Made by a program: the position numbers and the translations under genes
From: Gemella sp. GH3
GTDB lineage: Bacteria; Bacillota; Bacilli; Staphylococcales; Gemellaceae
NCBI RefSeq assembly: GCF_013415425.1
Contig: NZ_JACBYC010000185.1
Span: 1-44,921 of the forward strand
Length of the DNA stretch: 44,921 nt
Direction of reading: 5' to 3'
Part shown: one piece after another, positions 9,361 to 19,740 of the stretch
How the letters are laid out: every line of letters begins with the position of its first letter
How positions within the stretch are numbered: the first letter of the stretch is position 1
The notes under the pieces: generated by a model
Database searches by the model: none
What the model saw: only the letters and a program-made list of their open reading frames with translations
What the model was told of the DNA's origin: nothing

Positions 9361-11106
9361 TTATAGTTTATTTTTTATTTCTAAAATAACATCTTTAGGA
9401 ATACCTAATTTTTTCAATTTTTCTTGACTAGATTTTTTCAATTCTTCTATGCTACTAAAGTTTTCCAACAAAATTTTTTTTCTCTTTGCTCCAATACCTT
9501 TTATATTGTCTAATGGAGAAGAAAACATATTTTTAGTTTTTAAGCTTCTATGATATGTTATGGCAAATCTATGTACTTCATCTTGAATTTTTTTCAAAAA
9601 TAAATATTGTTCTGAATGTTTATCTAAAGTTATAATTTCATAATCATCTGTAACTATATATTCAGTTATATGATTACTATTTTTAGCTAAGCCTATAATT
9701 TTTATATTTAATTCTAACATATTATGTACAATATCTATCGCAGCTGTTACATGATTTTTTCCACCATCAACTATTATTAAATTAGTTTTAGTATCTTTAT
9801 CTTTATATGTTCTAAACAGAACTTCTTTCATAGTTTCTATATCATTAATACCTTCTGTATATTTCACTTTAAATTTACGATAACCATATGTATTTTTTTT
9901 ACCATTTAAAAAATTAACTTTTACAGAAACAGCATCTTGCCCCATAATATTTGAATTATCAAATGCATCTATATTACTTATAGTTGTAACACCTAACTGT
10001 TTCGCTAAATTATTTAACATTAATATTTGTTGTTTTTCTTTTTCCTCTTCAATTTTTATATTATTATCTAGATAATATTTGGCGTTATTTTTTAAAGTAT
10101 CTATAATTTTTTTGTTATAACCTTTTTTAGGGTTAATAAATTTTACTCCTATTAGTTCAGTAAGTAACTCAACATCTAATCCTTCTATAAACACTTCCTT
10201 AGGAGCTATATTTAATGCGTAATATTGTATTATATACGAATATAAAACCTCTGTATAGTCACTATATAAGTTATAATATTCTACTTTCCTTTCTATAATA
10301 TTACCCATTCTAGATAAAAATATTTGAATACATATATAGTTTTCATCATAATAATAACCTATATAATCTCTATCAATATTACTAGTCATAGATATATTTT
10401 GATTTTCTACTGAAATTTTAATTGCTTGAATATATTCATAAATTGTTGCAGCATTTTCAAATTCTAAATTTTCTACATAACTTTTTAACTTAGCATCTAA
10501 TTTATTTAATATATTTTTTGTATTACCATTTAAAAAATTTTTAATATTTTTTATTTGATTTTTGTATTCTTCATTAGTAACTTTTTTGGCACAAGGACCG
10601 ATACATTCACCTATTTGGTAATATGTACAAGCTCTTTTTTCAATAGGATTACATTTTCTTAAAGGATATATTTTATCAATTATTTTTTTTAATTGAGTAG
10701 CAGATTTTATATCCACATAAGGTCCAAAATAAATATTAGCACTATTTTTTTTATACTTTCTAGTCAAAATTATTCTAGGGTGTTCTTCTTTTGTAATCAT
10801 TAAATAAGGATATGTTTTGTCATCTTTTAATCTAATATTATAATGTGGTTTATATTTTTTTATTAAATTATTTTCTAGTAATAATGCTTCTTTTTCAGAA
10901 TTTACTATTATATATTCTAAGTCATAAATATTACTAACTAAAAGTTGTGTTTTTTTATTATGTGTCCCTGTAAAATAACTCTTTATTCTATTTTTTAAAT
11001 TTTTTGCTTTACCTACATAAATTATATCTCCTAGTTCATCTTTATAAAGATAACATCCAGGTTCATCAGGTAGTAATTTTAATTTTTTTCTTAATATCTC
11101 ATTCAT
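9361..11106 (-). CDS. uvrC: Excinuclease ABC subunit C
   Basis: UvrC makes the two incisions around a lesion during nucleotide excision repair. Domains in order: GIY-YIG nuclease at about 10-90 ('EPGCYLYKDELGDIIYVGKAKNLKNRIKSYF'); a Cys-rich segment at about 150-175 ('CTYYQIGECIGPC'), the region where an Fe-S cluster has been reported in UvrC proteins; a UVR helical motif near 200-235; the RNase H-like second nuclease at about 375-510 ('DAFDNSNIMGQDAVSVKV', 'IVDGGKNHV'); and a C-terminal helix-hairpin-helix ('IKGIGAKRKKILLENF'). The length of 581 residues is near normal. It follows pknB after a 72-base gap with a hairpin, so it may have partly separate expression. Confidence 0.97.
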   Translation of the reverse strand: MNEILRKKLKLLPDEPGCYLYKDELGDIIYVGKAKNLKNRIKSYFTGTHNKKTQLLVSNIYDLEYIIVNSEKEALLLENNLIKKYKPHYNIRLKDDKTYPYLMITKEEHPRIILTRKYKKNSANIYFGPYVDIKSATQLKKIIDKIYPLRKCNPIEKRACTYYQIGECIGPCAKKVTNEEYKNQIKNIKNFLNGNTKNILNKLDAKLKSYVENLEFENAATIYEYIQAIKISVENQNISMTSNIDRDYIGYYYDENYICIQIFLSRMGNIIERKVEYYNLYSDYTEVLYSYIIQYYALNIAPKEVFIEGLDVELLTELIGVKFINPKKGYNKKIIDTLKNNAKYYLDNNIKIEEEKEKQQILMLNNLAKQLGVTTISNIDAFDNSNIMGQDAVSVKVNFLNGKKNTYGYRKFKVKYTEGINDIETMKEVLFRTYKDKDTKTNLIIVDGGKNHVTAAIDIVHNMLELNIKIIGLAKNSNHITEYIVTDDYEIITLDKHSEQYLFLKKIQDEVHRFAITYHRSLKTKNMFSSPLDNIKGIGAKRKKILLENFSSIEELKKSSQEKLKKLGIPKDVILEIKNKL

Positions 11107-11130
11107 AGTTTACCTTTCTATGATTTATAA

Positions 11131-11168
11131 GAAAAGCTTGCGACTATATATTAATCAACAAGCTTTTC
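11131..11168 (-). terminator. Weak hairpin between pknB and uvrC
   Basis: Perfect 10-base arms GAAAAGCTTG / CAAGCTTTTC enclose an 18-base loop, 10 bases past the pknB stop. The following bases on the minus strand are TTATAAATC, so the T-tract is poor. It may be a partial terminator or an RNA-stability element that lowers uvrC read-through. Confidence 0.4.
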
Positions 11169-11178
11169 CCTCTTTATT

Positions 11179-13104
11179 TTATCTATTTTCTTCGGCAGAT
11201 CCTGAAACTGTTACTGCTAAGTTTGTATTATCTAGAACTATACTTTCTCCTGATTTTATTGATTGTGATAGTACTGTTCCTACACTTTTTGTACTACTAG
11301 AATTGTAGGAAATACTTAGATTTACATTGTTAGTATCTGCCCATGATTGCAAAGATCTTAGTGAACCCCCTACAAAATTGGGCATTGTTATTTTTACTAA
11401 TGGCTCTTTACCTTTAGAAACTACTACAGAAATAGTGTCTCCTTTTTTAATTTCAGAATTTTCTTCAGTACGTTGTTCTGCAATTTGATTTTCTTCGAAA
11501 TTTGAATTATATTCATATTTTTCTACTTTAATATTTATTCCTAAATTATCTGCAATTTTATACGCTTCTGTCAGAGTTTTTCCTTTTAGATTTGGAGCTG
11601 TTATTTTTTTTGCTCCTGTGGAAATAGTTATAGTAATAGATGTTTCTTTTGGTACTACAGTTTTTCCTGCTTCAATGCTTTGGGCCATAACTTTCCCTGC
11701 TTCATAAGTATCAGAATCACTTTTCTCAAAAGTTATATTTTTGAATCCAACTTTTTCTAAAGCATTTTTGGCTTGATTTTCAGTCATACCAATATAATTT
11801 GTTACTTCTATAGTAGCTTTACCAGAAGAAACATTTAAATTTACTTTGCTTCCTTTACTTACTTTTTTTCCAGCAGAAGGATCACTACTGATTACTTGAT
11901 TACTACTTACACTATCACTAGGAACTTCTATAATTTCTCCAACAGTAAGCTCTGCTTTATTAAGTGCTGATTTAGCTTCTTGAACAGTTAAATTTTTCAC
12001 ATCTGGAACGGATACTTTATTACTACCAACAAAATAATTATATGCGAATATAGAAGTTCCTGTAATAAATATTAGCAATAAAATTATAGCTAATATTCTA
12101 CCAAAAGTAGATGATTTTTTTTCATTTATTTTAGTTTGATCATTTTGTTCAATATTATTTTGAGATATATTATTTTCTCTAATATGTTCTACTTGATTAG
12201 GTTTACTAACTATTTGTTGTACTCTAGTTTGTTCAAGGTCGTTATTATTGATATTAGAAAAACCAGTATATACTGTTTCATTCAATCTACTAGTATCCAA
12301 AGAAGTTTCTAAATCTTCTCTTAATTCATTAGCACTTACGTATCTTTCGTTAGGATTTTTCATAGTAGCTTTTTTTATAATATTTTTTATACTTCTAGGT
12401 ATTTCTTGTCTATAATTTTCAATATCAGGTAATTCTTCTTGCAAATGTTTTAGAGCGATAGCAACCGCCGATTCTCCTTTAAACGGAATTTTACCAGTTA
12501 TAAGTTCAAACATTAATATACCTAATGAATAAATATCACTTTGGGCTGTAGCTATATTCCCTCGAGCTTGTTCAGGAGATAAGTAATATACTGTTCCCAA
12601 CATCTGATTAGTTTGAGTGAGTGTAGTATCTCCGTAGGCTCTTGATATGCCAAAATCTGTAATTTTACAATTAAGATCTTTTGTCATCAGTATATTTTGT
12701 GGTTTAATATCTCTATGAATTATTCCATTTTTATGAGCATGAGATAATCCTTCTGAAATTTGTTTCATTATATGAATAACTGTCTCTAAAGGAATATTTT
12801 TATTTTGTAACATATATTCTTTCAAAGTCATTCCTTCTACATACTCTAATATTAAGTAATAAAAGTTGTCTTCATTTTCAACCCCGTATATAGATACTAT
12901 ATTAGGATGAGAAAGACTAGTAACAGCATTTGCTTCTCTATTAAATCTTTTTATAGCATCTTCATCATACGAATCTATTTTAAATGTTTTTATAGCTACT
13001 TGTCGATTTAAAATAGTGTCTTCTGCTAGCCAAACAGTTGCCATACCTCCTGTACCTAAATGATCTATAATTTTGTATCTGTCACATATAATTCTACCTA
13101 TCAT
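11179..13104 (-). CDS. pknB: PASTA-domain serine/threonine protein kinase (PrkC/PknB/StkP type)
   Basis: Membrane Ser/Thr kinase that senses cell-wall material and phosphorylates division and wall-synthesis proteins. The kinase domain spans about residues 10-270: glycine loop 'GTGGMATVW', VAIK lysine Lys39, catalytic 'HRDIKPQN' (Asp132), DFG at 150-152, and activation loop 'TLTQTNQMLGTVYYLSPEQ'. An Asn/Gln-rich juxtamembrane stretch is followed by one transmembrane segment (337-359) and four extracellular PASTA repeats (about 365-430, 431-497, 498-563, 568-636). The 641 residues are normal for the family. Its start overlaps the prpC end by 11 bases, the usual phosphatase-kinase pairing. In Bacillus subtilis rsgA follows the kinase; here it does not. 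Confidence 0.97.
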   Translation of the reverse strand: MIGRIICDRYKIIDHLGTGGMATVWLAEDTILNRQVAIKTFKIDSYDEDAIKRFNREANAVTSLSHPNIVSIYGVENEDNFYYLILEYVEGMTLKEYMLQNKNIPLETVIHIMKQISEGLSHAHKNGIIHRDIKPQNILMTKDLNCKITDFGISRAYGDTTLTQTNQMLGTVYYLSPEQARGNIATAQSDIYSLGILMFELITGKIPFKGESAVAIALKHLQEELPDIENYRQEIPRSIKNIIKKATMKNPNERYVSANELREDLETSLDTSRLNETVYTGFSNINNNDLEQTRVQQIVSKPNQVEHIRENNISQNNIEQNDQTKINEKKSSTFGRILAIILLLIFITGTSIFAYNYFVGSNKVSVPDVKNLTVQEAKSALNKAELTVGEIIEVPSDSVSSNQVISSDPSAGKKVSKGSKVNLNVSSGKATIEVTNYIGMTENQAKNALEKVGFKNITFEKSDSDTYEAGKVMAQSIEAGKTVVPKETSITITISTGAKKITAPNLKGKTLTEAYKIADNLGINIKVEKYEYNSNFEENQIAEQRTEENSEIKKGDTISVVVSKGKEPLVKITMPNFVGGSLRSLQSWADTNNVNLSISYNSSSTKSVGTVLSQSIKSGESIVLDNTNLAVTVSGSAEENR

Positions 13105-13843
13105 CTTGTACCCCTCTTAATATCTTAAATAATGATATAGATATATTATCAACGCCTCCACGTTCATTGGATTTTTCTATTAACATATTAACAGCATTTG
13201 ATAAATCTTCACTGATTATAATATTAGAAATCTCTTCATCATCAAGCATTGTAGTTAATCCGTCTGAACAATTTAATATATAATCAAAATTCTCTATACT
13301 TTCTTCATTGATATGAATTTCAATATCTTCATCAACTCCTATCGCTTGAGTTAATGTGTGTCTTTTAGGATGAATTGTTGCTTCTTCTGCAGTAATTACA
13401 CCTGCATCTAGAAGAACACCCACAAAAGAATCATCTTTAGCTAGTAACTTCATTTTATTATCTGTAGTTAAGCCATAACTTAAGCTATCACCTACATTAA
13501 TTATTAATATTTTATCTTCATAAATTATTGTTACTAATAAAGTAGTAGCCATTTTTTGATTTTGTTTTTTTGATTTGTTAATTATCTCTTTATTTAATAG
13601 TAATATATTATCTAAAATCCAATCTTTCATATTATCGTAACTAATAAAAGATGATTTTTTCCATTTTTTAGTTAATTCTTTTACAATATAATTACTAGAA
13701 AAAGAGGAATTTTTATGACTGCTAACTCCATCACATATTATACTAATTAAATTATTATCGTTATTTTTAGCAATGTTAATAGCATCTTCATTTTTTGTTT
13801 TTTTAAGTCCTTTATTGTAGCTATACGAATATACTACTGGCAT
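13094..13843 (-). CDS. prpC: PP2C-family protein phosphatase (PrpC/Stp)
   Basis: Metal-dependent phosphatase that reverses phosphorylation by the adjacent PASTA kinase. PP2C motifs are present: 'KKTKNEDA' near the N terminus, 'ICDGVSSH' (usually DGMGGH), '[11 protein letters not shown]', 'LTQAIGVD', 'CSDGLT', and the C-terminal '[11 protein letters not shown]'. The Asp residues for metal binding appear retained, while the DGVSSH variant replaces two flexible glycines. Length of 249 residues is normal. It overlaps the 3' end of rlmN by 23 bases and the kinase start by 11, so the three are tightly coupled. Confidence 0.95.
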   Translation of the reverse strand: MPVVYSYSYNKGLKKTKNEDAINIAKNNDNNLISIICDGVSSHKNSSFSSNYIVKELTKKWKKSSFISYDNMKDWILDNILLLNKEIINKSKKQNQKMATTLLVTIIYEDKILIINVGDSLSYGLTTDNKMKLLAKDDSFVGVLLDAGVITAEEATIHPKRHTLTQAIGVDEDIEIHINEESIENFDYILNCSDGLTTMLDDEEISNIIISEDLSNAVNMLIEKSNERGGVDNISISLFKILRGVQDDR

Positions 13844-14954
13844 CTGGAATACCTCCTTTTACCTCATCTTTTCTTTCCTTAGCTCTTAATTGTCCACAAG
13901 CAGCATCAATATCATCACCTTGCGTTCTTCTAATAGTAACATTAACTTTATTCTTTTTCAGTATTCTTTCAAAGTTGAAAATATCTTTTTTACTTGTTCG
14001 AACATAGTTACGCTCAGGAACATAGTTTATAGGAATTAGATTAACATGGCAGTTTAAATCTTTTATTATTTCAGAAAGTTTTTCTGCATGCTCTGCTTGA
14101 TCATTTACCATTCCCATTAATCCATATTCAAAAGTTATTCTACGACGAGTTATTTTTTGGTAATATTTCAGTGATTCCATTAATTTATCTATATTATAAG
14201 CTCTATTAACAGGCATAATTTTGCTACGTAGTTCATTAGTCGGTGCATGTAGCGATACCGCAAAATTAATTTGAATATTTTCGTTTGCAAAGTCATAAAT
14301 TTTAGGAACAATACCTGATGTAGAAACTGTAATATGACGCGCACCTATATTAAATGATTCGTCTGAATTAACTATTCTTATAAAATCCATCATTTCATCA
14401 TAATTTTCAAATGGCTCACCAATCCCCATTATTACTATACTAGAAACTCTTTCTCCTACTTTATCCAATTCTTTTTGAACTTTTAGTACTTGAGCTACTA
14501 TCTCACCAGCTTCAAGATTTCTTTTTAATCCACCTAGAGTAGAAGCACAAAATGTGCACCCTATCCTACAACCTACCTGAGTAGTAACACACAAAGAATT
14601 CCCATATTTATTACGCATAAGTACACTTTCTATAGTATATTTATCCTGTAATTCAAAAAGAAATTTCATAGTTCCATCTTGTGATTCTTGTTGAATTAAT
14701 GTTTCAAGGATTGTAATTTTAAACTCTGCATCCAATTTTTCTTGAAGTGCTTTTGGAATATTTTTCATTTCACTAAAACTTGCAACTCTTTTTTTGTACA
14801 ACCAATCATAAATTTGTTTTGCACGAAATTTCTTTTCTCCAATAGATACTAAGTAATTTTCTAATTGATCTAATCTTAATGAATATATAGACATCTTATC
14901 AAAATCTTTTAACCATCTACTCTTTTTATATTTTTTTAATTCAGTTATTAACAT
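13821..14954 (-). CDS. rlmN: Dual-specificity 23S rRNA/tRNA adenine-C2 methyltransferase RlmN
   Basis: Radical-SAM enzyme that methylates A2503 of 23S rRNA and A37 of some tRNAs. The radical-SAM cysteines are in '[11 protein letters not shown]'. The C-terminal 'DAACGQL' carries the conserved catalytic Cys. '[15 protein letters not shown]' and '[11 protein letters not shown]' are also typical. Although a start at 'MSIYSLRL' would resemble some homologues, the ATG at 14954 has a strong GGAGG six bases upstream and overlaps the rsmB stop (TAATG), so I keep it. That gives about 20 extra basic N-terminal residues. Confidence 0.96.
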   Translation of the reverse strand: MLITELKKYKKSRWLKDFDKMSIYSLRLDQLENYLVSIGEKKFRAKQIYDWLYKKRVASFSEMKNIPKALQEKLDAEFKITILETLIQQESQDGTMKFLFELQDKYTIESVLMRNKYGNSLCVTTQVGCRIGCTFCASTLGGLKRNLEAGEIVAQVLKVQKELDKVGERVSSIVIMGIGEPFENYDEMMDFIRIVNSDESFNIGARHITVSTSGIVPKIYDFANENIQINFAVSLHAPTNELRSKIMPVNRAYNIDKLMESLKYYQKITRRRITFEYGLMGMVNDQAEHAEKLSEIIKDLNCHVNLIPINYVPERNYVRTSKKDIFNFERILKKNKVNVTIRRTQGDDIDAACGQLRAKERKDEVKGGIPDASSIFV

Positions 14955-16279
14955 TATGCCTCCAATTTTCTTAATTTAGCAATAAAAAAACCATCACAAT
15001 TATATTCATTTGGAAGAATATTTAATATTCCTGTCTCTTTTTCACTAACAATACTATCTATATTTATTTTCTCTAATACAAAATTAGGATATTTTTCCAA
15101 AAATCTTTTAATATTATACTCATTTTCACGTTTATCTATCGTACAAGTAGAATATACTAACAAGCCATTAGGTTTTAAGTAATTAATGCTATTTTCTAAA
15201 ATAGAATATTGTATTTTAGAAATATCTTGTATATAGTTATCTGTAATTTTATATTTTATTTCTGGTTTATTTTTTATTACTCCTATACCCGAACAAGGAA
15301 CATCACAGATTACAATATCAAATTTATTTTTAAAATTATTATTTAATTTAGTTGCATCTTGATTAATTGTAATAATATTGTCTATATTTAACCGTTCAAT
15401 ATTTTTATTAATTAAATTTAATTTATGTATATATTTATCACAAGCAGTTAAATTAGAGTTTAAATATTTACTAGCTATATGAAGACTTTTCCCTCCGGGT
15501 GCAGCACAAGTGTCTAAAATATCCATAGATCTTTTATTATCTTCATTTAGTACACAGGCCACTAGAGAACTAGCTTCATCTTGAATTGTATACATACCCT
15601 CTTCAAAATATAAATCATTCAAATCTAATGAATTTAGTAATATACAATCTTCACATATAACACTTTCTTTAGCATTTATATTATTATCTTTAAAGTATTT
15701 TAATAATTTTTCTTTAGTTGTTTTAATAGGATTATAACGAATACTATTCTCTGATTTTTTATTAAAAGCTAGTATTATATCTTGTGCTATTTCTAAGCCA
15801 TATTGATTTTCTAATATATTAAATAATTCTTCAGGACAACTATTCTCAATACAAATTTTCTGTTTTTCATTATCATATTGTAAATTTTTTTCATTAAAAG
15901 TTCTAATAATTGTTCTAAGAACTCCGTTAACAAACTTACTAGTATGATTTCCCATTATTTTTTTTGCAATATTTACTGCTTCATTAACTGTTGCAAAGTT
16001 AGGAGTTTTATCCATATTTAAAATTTGATAAATAGACATAATTAATAATACTTTTACTTTGGACTTTATACGGACTTTAGAATAATGCTTCAGTATATGT
16101 TCTAAGTAAATTTTATTTTTCAGAGTTCCATATACTAATTCAGTTATAAATTTCTTATCCTGTAAATTTATTTGTTTAGAATTAAATATTTTATTAATAG
16201 CAATATTACTATATGCATCATTTATTATAATGTCTTCTAATATGTTAAAGGCATATTCTCTTGCATTAGTTTTAGACAT
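14954..16279 (-). CDS. rsmB: 16S rRNA m5C967 methyltransferase RsmB
   Basis: SAM-dependent cytosine-C5 methyltransferase for 16S rRNA. Residues 1-130 form the NusB-like RNA-binding domain ('[12 protein letters not shown]', '[17 protein letters not shown]', 'FVNGVLRTI'). The catalytic domain shows the SAM motif '[15 protein letters not shown]', '[18 protein letters not shown]' (the conserved PC) and 'LVYSTCTI' (catalytic Cys). Length of 441 residues is usual. It overlaps fmt by 8 bases and rlmN by one base, the standard fmt-rsmB-rlmN cluster of Bacillota. Confidence 0.96.
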   Translation of the reverse strand: MSKTNAREYAFNILEDIIINDAYSNIAINKIFNSKQINLQDKKFITELVYGTLKNKIYLEHILKHYSKVRIKSKVKVLLIMSIYQILNMDKTPNFATVNEAVNIAKKIMGNHTSKFVNGVLRTIIRTFNEKNLQYDNEKQKICIENSCPEELFNILENQYGLEIAQDIILAFNKKSENSIRYNPIKTTKEKLLKYFKDNNINAKESVICEDCILLNSLDLNDLYFEEGMYTIQDEASSLVACVLNEDNKRSMDILDTCAAPGGKSLHIASKYLNSNLTACDKYIHKLNLINKNIERLNIDNIITINQDATKLNNNFKNKFDIVICDVPCSGIGVIKNKPEIKYKITDNYIQDISKIQYSILENSINYLKPNGLLVYSTCTIDKRENEYNIKRFLEKYPNFVLEKINIDSIVSEKETGILNILPNEYNCDGFFIAKLRKLEA

Positions 16280-17228
16280 CTATATCACCTAACTTAATTC
16301 CAATATAATTTTTCTTATTAGATAAGAAATTCTTAGTAGTTATTCTATTTTTTCCAGCTAATTGTAATTCCAAAATTTTTAGTGTTGTTTCATTTCCACA
16401 TTTTACATATATAGCTTCTTTATCTTGATAGACTATCTCACCAACATTGTAACTTTCATCTTTAATATTAGCTATTTCTGTTTTCCATATTTTTAAAACT
16501 TTATTGTCTAAGTAAGTAAATGCTCCTGGAGATGAATCTAGTGCTCTTACCTTATTGAATATTTGCTCTGCATTTTCTGCCCAAATAATTTTCTCATCTT
16601 CACGTGTTATATTTTTAGCAAAAGTTGCTTGAGTATCGTCTTGTTTTTCAGAGATAATTTCTTCATTAAATATTTTAGGTAAGGTCTCTTTTAATAAATC
16701 ACGTCCTGCTATAGATAATTTATCATGTAACGAATCATAATTATCATCATAACAAATAGGAACTTCTATTTTGGAAATCATATCTCCAGCATCTAGGCGT
16801 TTTTCCATATACATAATAGTTATTCCTGTAACTTTGTGACCTTCCCACAGTGCATATTGAATAGGAGCTCCTCCTCGTAATTTAGGCAACAATGACCCAT
16901 GTACATTTATTGATTTTAATTTTGGTAAAAATAATATTTTTTCTGGAACTAATTGACCGTAAGCTGCAGTAATAATAATATCCGGATTTAATTCTAATAA
17001 TTCATTATATACTTCTTCATCTTTAGATATTTTTTCAGGTTGTAATACTCTAATATTATGTCCCAAAGCTAGTTTTTTTACTGGTGTTGGCGTTAATATT
17101 TTTTTTCTTCCTACTTTTTTATCTGGTTGAGTTATTACTAATTCAACATTATAATTTTCAATCAACATTTGTAATATAGGCACTGCAAAATTTGGCGTTC
17201 CCATAAACACAATTTTTTTATTTTTCAT
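16272..17228 (-). CDS. fmt: Methionyl-tRNA formyltransferase
   Basis: Formylates initiator Met-tRNA using 10-formyl-tetrahydrofolate. Diagnostic blocks are 'IVFMGTPNFAVPIL' at the N terminus, 'INVHGSLLPKLRGGAPIQ' (catalytic Asn and His), and 'LDAGDMI' (catalytic Asp). The C-terminal tRNA-binding domain is present. At 318 residues it is full length. It is the first gene of fmt-rsmB-rlmN-prpC-pknB, with its own promoter 35-65 bases upstream and the priA terminator before that. The deformylase gene def, often next to fmt, is absent. Confidence 0.97.
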   Translation of the reverse strand: MKNKKIVFMGTPNFAVPILQMLIENYNVELVITQPDKKVGRKKILTPTPVKKLALGHNIRVLQPEKISKDEEVYNELLELNPDIIITAAYGQLVPEKILFLPKLKSINVHGSLLPKLRGGAPIQYALWEGHKVTGITIMYMEKRLDAGDMISKIEVPICYDDNYDSLHDKLSIAGRDLLKETLPKIFNEEIISEKQDDTQATFAKNITREDEKIIWAENAEQIFNKVRALDSSPGAFTYLDNKVLKIWKTEIANIKDESYNVGEIVYQDKEAIYVKCGNETTLKILELQLAGKNRITTKNFLSNKKNYIGIKLGDIDV

Positions 17229-17262
17229 TTTAGACTCTCCTAACTTTTGTACAATCTATTTA

Positions 17263-17292
17263 ATTATACTACAAATAAGCATAATTAATCAA
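17263..17292 (-). promoter_or_regulatory. Candidate promoter of the fmt-rsmB-rlmN-prpC-pknB operon
   Basis: Minus strand TTGATT, 18-base spacer, perfect TATAAT, ending 35 bases before the fmt ATG, with AGGAGA as ribosome binding site. It lies just after the priA terminator, which supports a new transcription unit starting here. Confidence 0.65.
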
Positions 17293-17345
17293 TATTTCCT
17301 GTTTATAGGAAGAGTTTATTAGCGAGATATACAAAAACAAATTAT

Positions 17346-17385
17346 AAAAAAATTCCATATAGGATAATTACCTATATAGAATTTT
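17346..17385 (-). terminator. Terminator after priA
   Basis: 15-base arms AAAATTCCATATAGG (17349-17363) and CCTATATAGAATTTT (17371-17385) with a 7-base loop. The single mismatch becomes a G-U pair in the minus-strand RNA. The stem starts directly after the priA stop codon and is followed by Ts. Confidence 0.75.
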
Positions 17386-19728
17386 CTAAATATAGTCTTG
17401 TGCTGAATTATCTATAGATATAGATATATTTTCTTTTTTGTAAAAATCTTTAAAATAACTATTAATATATTTCAATATTCTATGAAGACTTTTATAATCT
17501 TCTTTATTAAATCTAACCGCTATATTATATTTATATTCATTATTAATTTTATAAATAATACTTTTAGTTGGACCTAATATTTTTGTACTATCGTAATGTT
17601 TTGCTAAAAAATTATAAATTGATTTCGCTGACAATAATACTTTATCCTCATCTAACCCTTTTATTGTAAAAAAAGATATATTAAAATATGGTGGATATTG
17701 TATTAATTTTCTTCTGTTTATTTCATAATCATAAAAGCCACTATAATCATTTTTAATTGCATAGTCAATTATATTGCTATCTATATTAGTTTGAACAATA
17801 ACAGTACCTTCTTTATCACTACGTCCAGAACGGCCAGCTGTTTGAACTAAAAGTTGAAACAATTTTTCATTTGATTTAAAACTTGGAAAAGATATCAAAT
17901 TATCTACAGCTAAAATTCCTACTAAAGTTACATCAGGAAAATCTAATCCTTTTGAAATCATTTGTGTACCTAAAAGAATATTACTCTTTTTCTTTTGAAA
18001 ATTAGTCAATAATCTTTCATAAGAACCTTTATTTCTAGTTGTATCAGAATCCATTCTCGTTATTATAGCATCAGGTATATGTTCTTGTAGATATTCTTCA
18101 ACTTTTTGAATACCATAAGATCCAGATACTAGTTGTGGCTTATTGCAACATTTCTTTACAGATTTTACATTTTGCAAATAACCACAAAAATGGCACTGAA
18201 GATAATTATCTTTTTTATGATAGTTCAAACTAATATCACAATTTTTACACTTATAAATATGCCCACAGCTAAAGCAATTAATAAAATTAGTATATCCTCT
18301 CTTATTAATAAGTAACATTACCTGCTCATCCTTAGCAATTTTGTCTTTAATTGCTTCAATTAACTCATTACTTATTATATCTTCTTTTTTCTCTAAATGT
18401 GTCAATTTCATAGTAGGATACTTATTATTAAATCGTTTATCTAATACAAGAAGATTAGAAGAATTAAACTCTTTAAATTTGTAGTATAAAGAAACAGAAG
18501 GAGTAGCACTAGCATAAACTAACGTTGCTTTATTATAAAAAGCTCGTTTGTAAGCTACATCGTGAGTATCATACTTAGGTGTTTCTGTTTGCTTATAGCT
18601 AGATTCATGTTCTTCATCTATAATTATAAGTCCTAAATTTTCAAATGGTGCAAATATTGCTGAACGAGTACCTAAACAGATTTTTACTTTTCCATCTTTT
18701 ATCTTCTTCCATTCATAGTATTTTTCTGTTTTATTTAATCTAGAGTGAATGATAGCAAGATTATCTCCAAAAACTTTTTTAAATTTTTTTTCTATTTGAG
18801 GAGTCAAAATAATTTCTGGTACTAATATTATAGCTTCTTTATTAAGATCTAGTATAGACTTAACTAGATGAATATATATTTCAGTCTTTCCAGAGCCTGT
18901 TATTCCATGCAATAGAAATTCATCAAAATTATCATTAGATAAGGCACTATTAATCTTATTAAATACGTTATACTGATATTTATTTAACATATTTTCATTT
19001 ATGTAAATATCAGTGTTGTTATACTCATTTTCCACTTTATACTTTACTTCGATAACATTTTTTTGTAATAAATTTTTTACAACTGATATACCTATATTTA
19101 AAGCATCTTTAACATCTTTATCTTTTATTTCTTCATTTTCTTTTAAATAATCTACTAATATTTGTTGCTTAGCGGTTAATTTACCTAAATTTTCTTGTTT
19201 ATTAAGTATATAATATTTTATGTTTTTTTCTTTTAGTTGATTCTTAGCTAAATTAACAAGTTTTATGTAACTTTTTGATAGTAATAGTTCTATCTTCTCT
19301 ATACTTATAATGTTTTCTAAATCTTTTTTAAGAATTAAACCTTCTTTAGAAAAATATTTCTTATACACTATATCGTAGTTAACTAGCTTATAATATTCAA
19401 CATATTTATTTTTTAATATTGTGGGCAACATAGCTTCTATAACTTGTATTTGCGTACAATATAATTCATCTGCTAATACTCTAGAAAGAAGTATTAATTC
19501 TTTAGTCAATATAGCTGAGCTATCCTTTATTTCTATTATTTCTTTGCATTTGTCAGAAGAAAAATTTATTTTATCTACAACATTAACAACGTATCCTTGT
19601 ACTACTCTACTTCCAAATGGGACACCTACTCTATACCCTAAAATATTAGTATAACCATTAGGGATTTTATAATAAAATGTTTTATCTACATTACTGTTTT
19701 TTATATCGACTATTACTTCTGCATACAA
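17386..19728 (-). CDS. priA: Primosomal replication-restart helicase PriA
   Basis: 3'-5' DNA helicase that recognises stalled forks and reloads the replisome. The N-terminal DNA-binding domain begins 'YAEVIVDIKNSNVDKTFYYKIP' and includes 'GYRVGVPFGSR'. Helicase motifs follow: Walker A 'HGITGSGKTEIY', DEEH box 'IIIDEEHESSYKQ', 'YASATPS', and motif VI 'QTAGRSGRSDKEGTV'. Zinc-binding cysteines are in 'CFSCGHIYKCKNCDISLNYH' and 'CHFCGY...CC'. Length of 780 residues is normal. It follows coaBC by 12 bases, as in Bacillus subtilis. Confidence 0.97.
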   Translation of the reverse strand: MYAEVIVDIKNSNVDKTFYYKIPNGYTNILGYRVGVPFGSRVVQGYVVNVVDKINFSSDKCKEIIEIKDSSAILTKELILLSRVLADELYCTQIQVIEAMLPTILKNKYVEYYKLVNYDIVYKKYFSKEGLILKKDLENIISIEKIELLLSKSYIKLVNLAKNQLKEKNIKYYILNKQENLGKLTAKQQILVDYLKENEEIKDKDVKDALNIGISVVKNLLQKNVIEVKYKVENEYNNTDIYINENMLNKYQYNVFNKINSALSNDNFDEFLLHGITGSGKTEIYIHLVKSILDLNKEAIILVPEIILTPQIEKKFKKVFGDNLAIIHSRLNKTEKYYEWKKIKDGKVKICLGTRSAIFAPFENLGLIIIDEEHESSYKQTETPKYDTHDVAYKRAFYNKATLVYASATPSVSLYYKFKEFNSSNLLVLDKRFNNKYPTMKLTHLEKKEDIISNELIEAIKDKIAKDEQVMLLINKRGYTNFINCFSCGHIYKCKNCDISLNYHKKDNYLQCHFCGYLQNVKSVKKCCNKPQLVSGSYGIQKVEEYLQEHIPDAIITRMDSDTTRNKGSYERLLTNFQKKKSNILLGTQMISKGLDFPDVTLVGILAVDNLISFPSFKSNEKLFQLLVQTAGRSGRSDKEGTVIVQTNIDSNIIDYAIKNDYSGFYDYEINRRKLIQYPPYFNISFFTIKGLDEDKVLLSAKSIYNFLAKHYDSTKILGPTKSIIYKINNEYKYNIAVRFNKEDYKSLHRILKYINSYFKDFYKKENISISIDNSAQDYI

Positions 19729-19740
19729 TTTTCTATCCTC

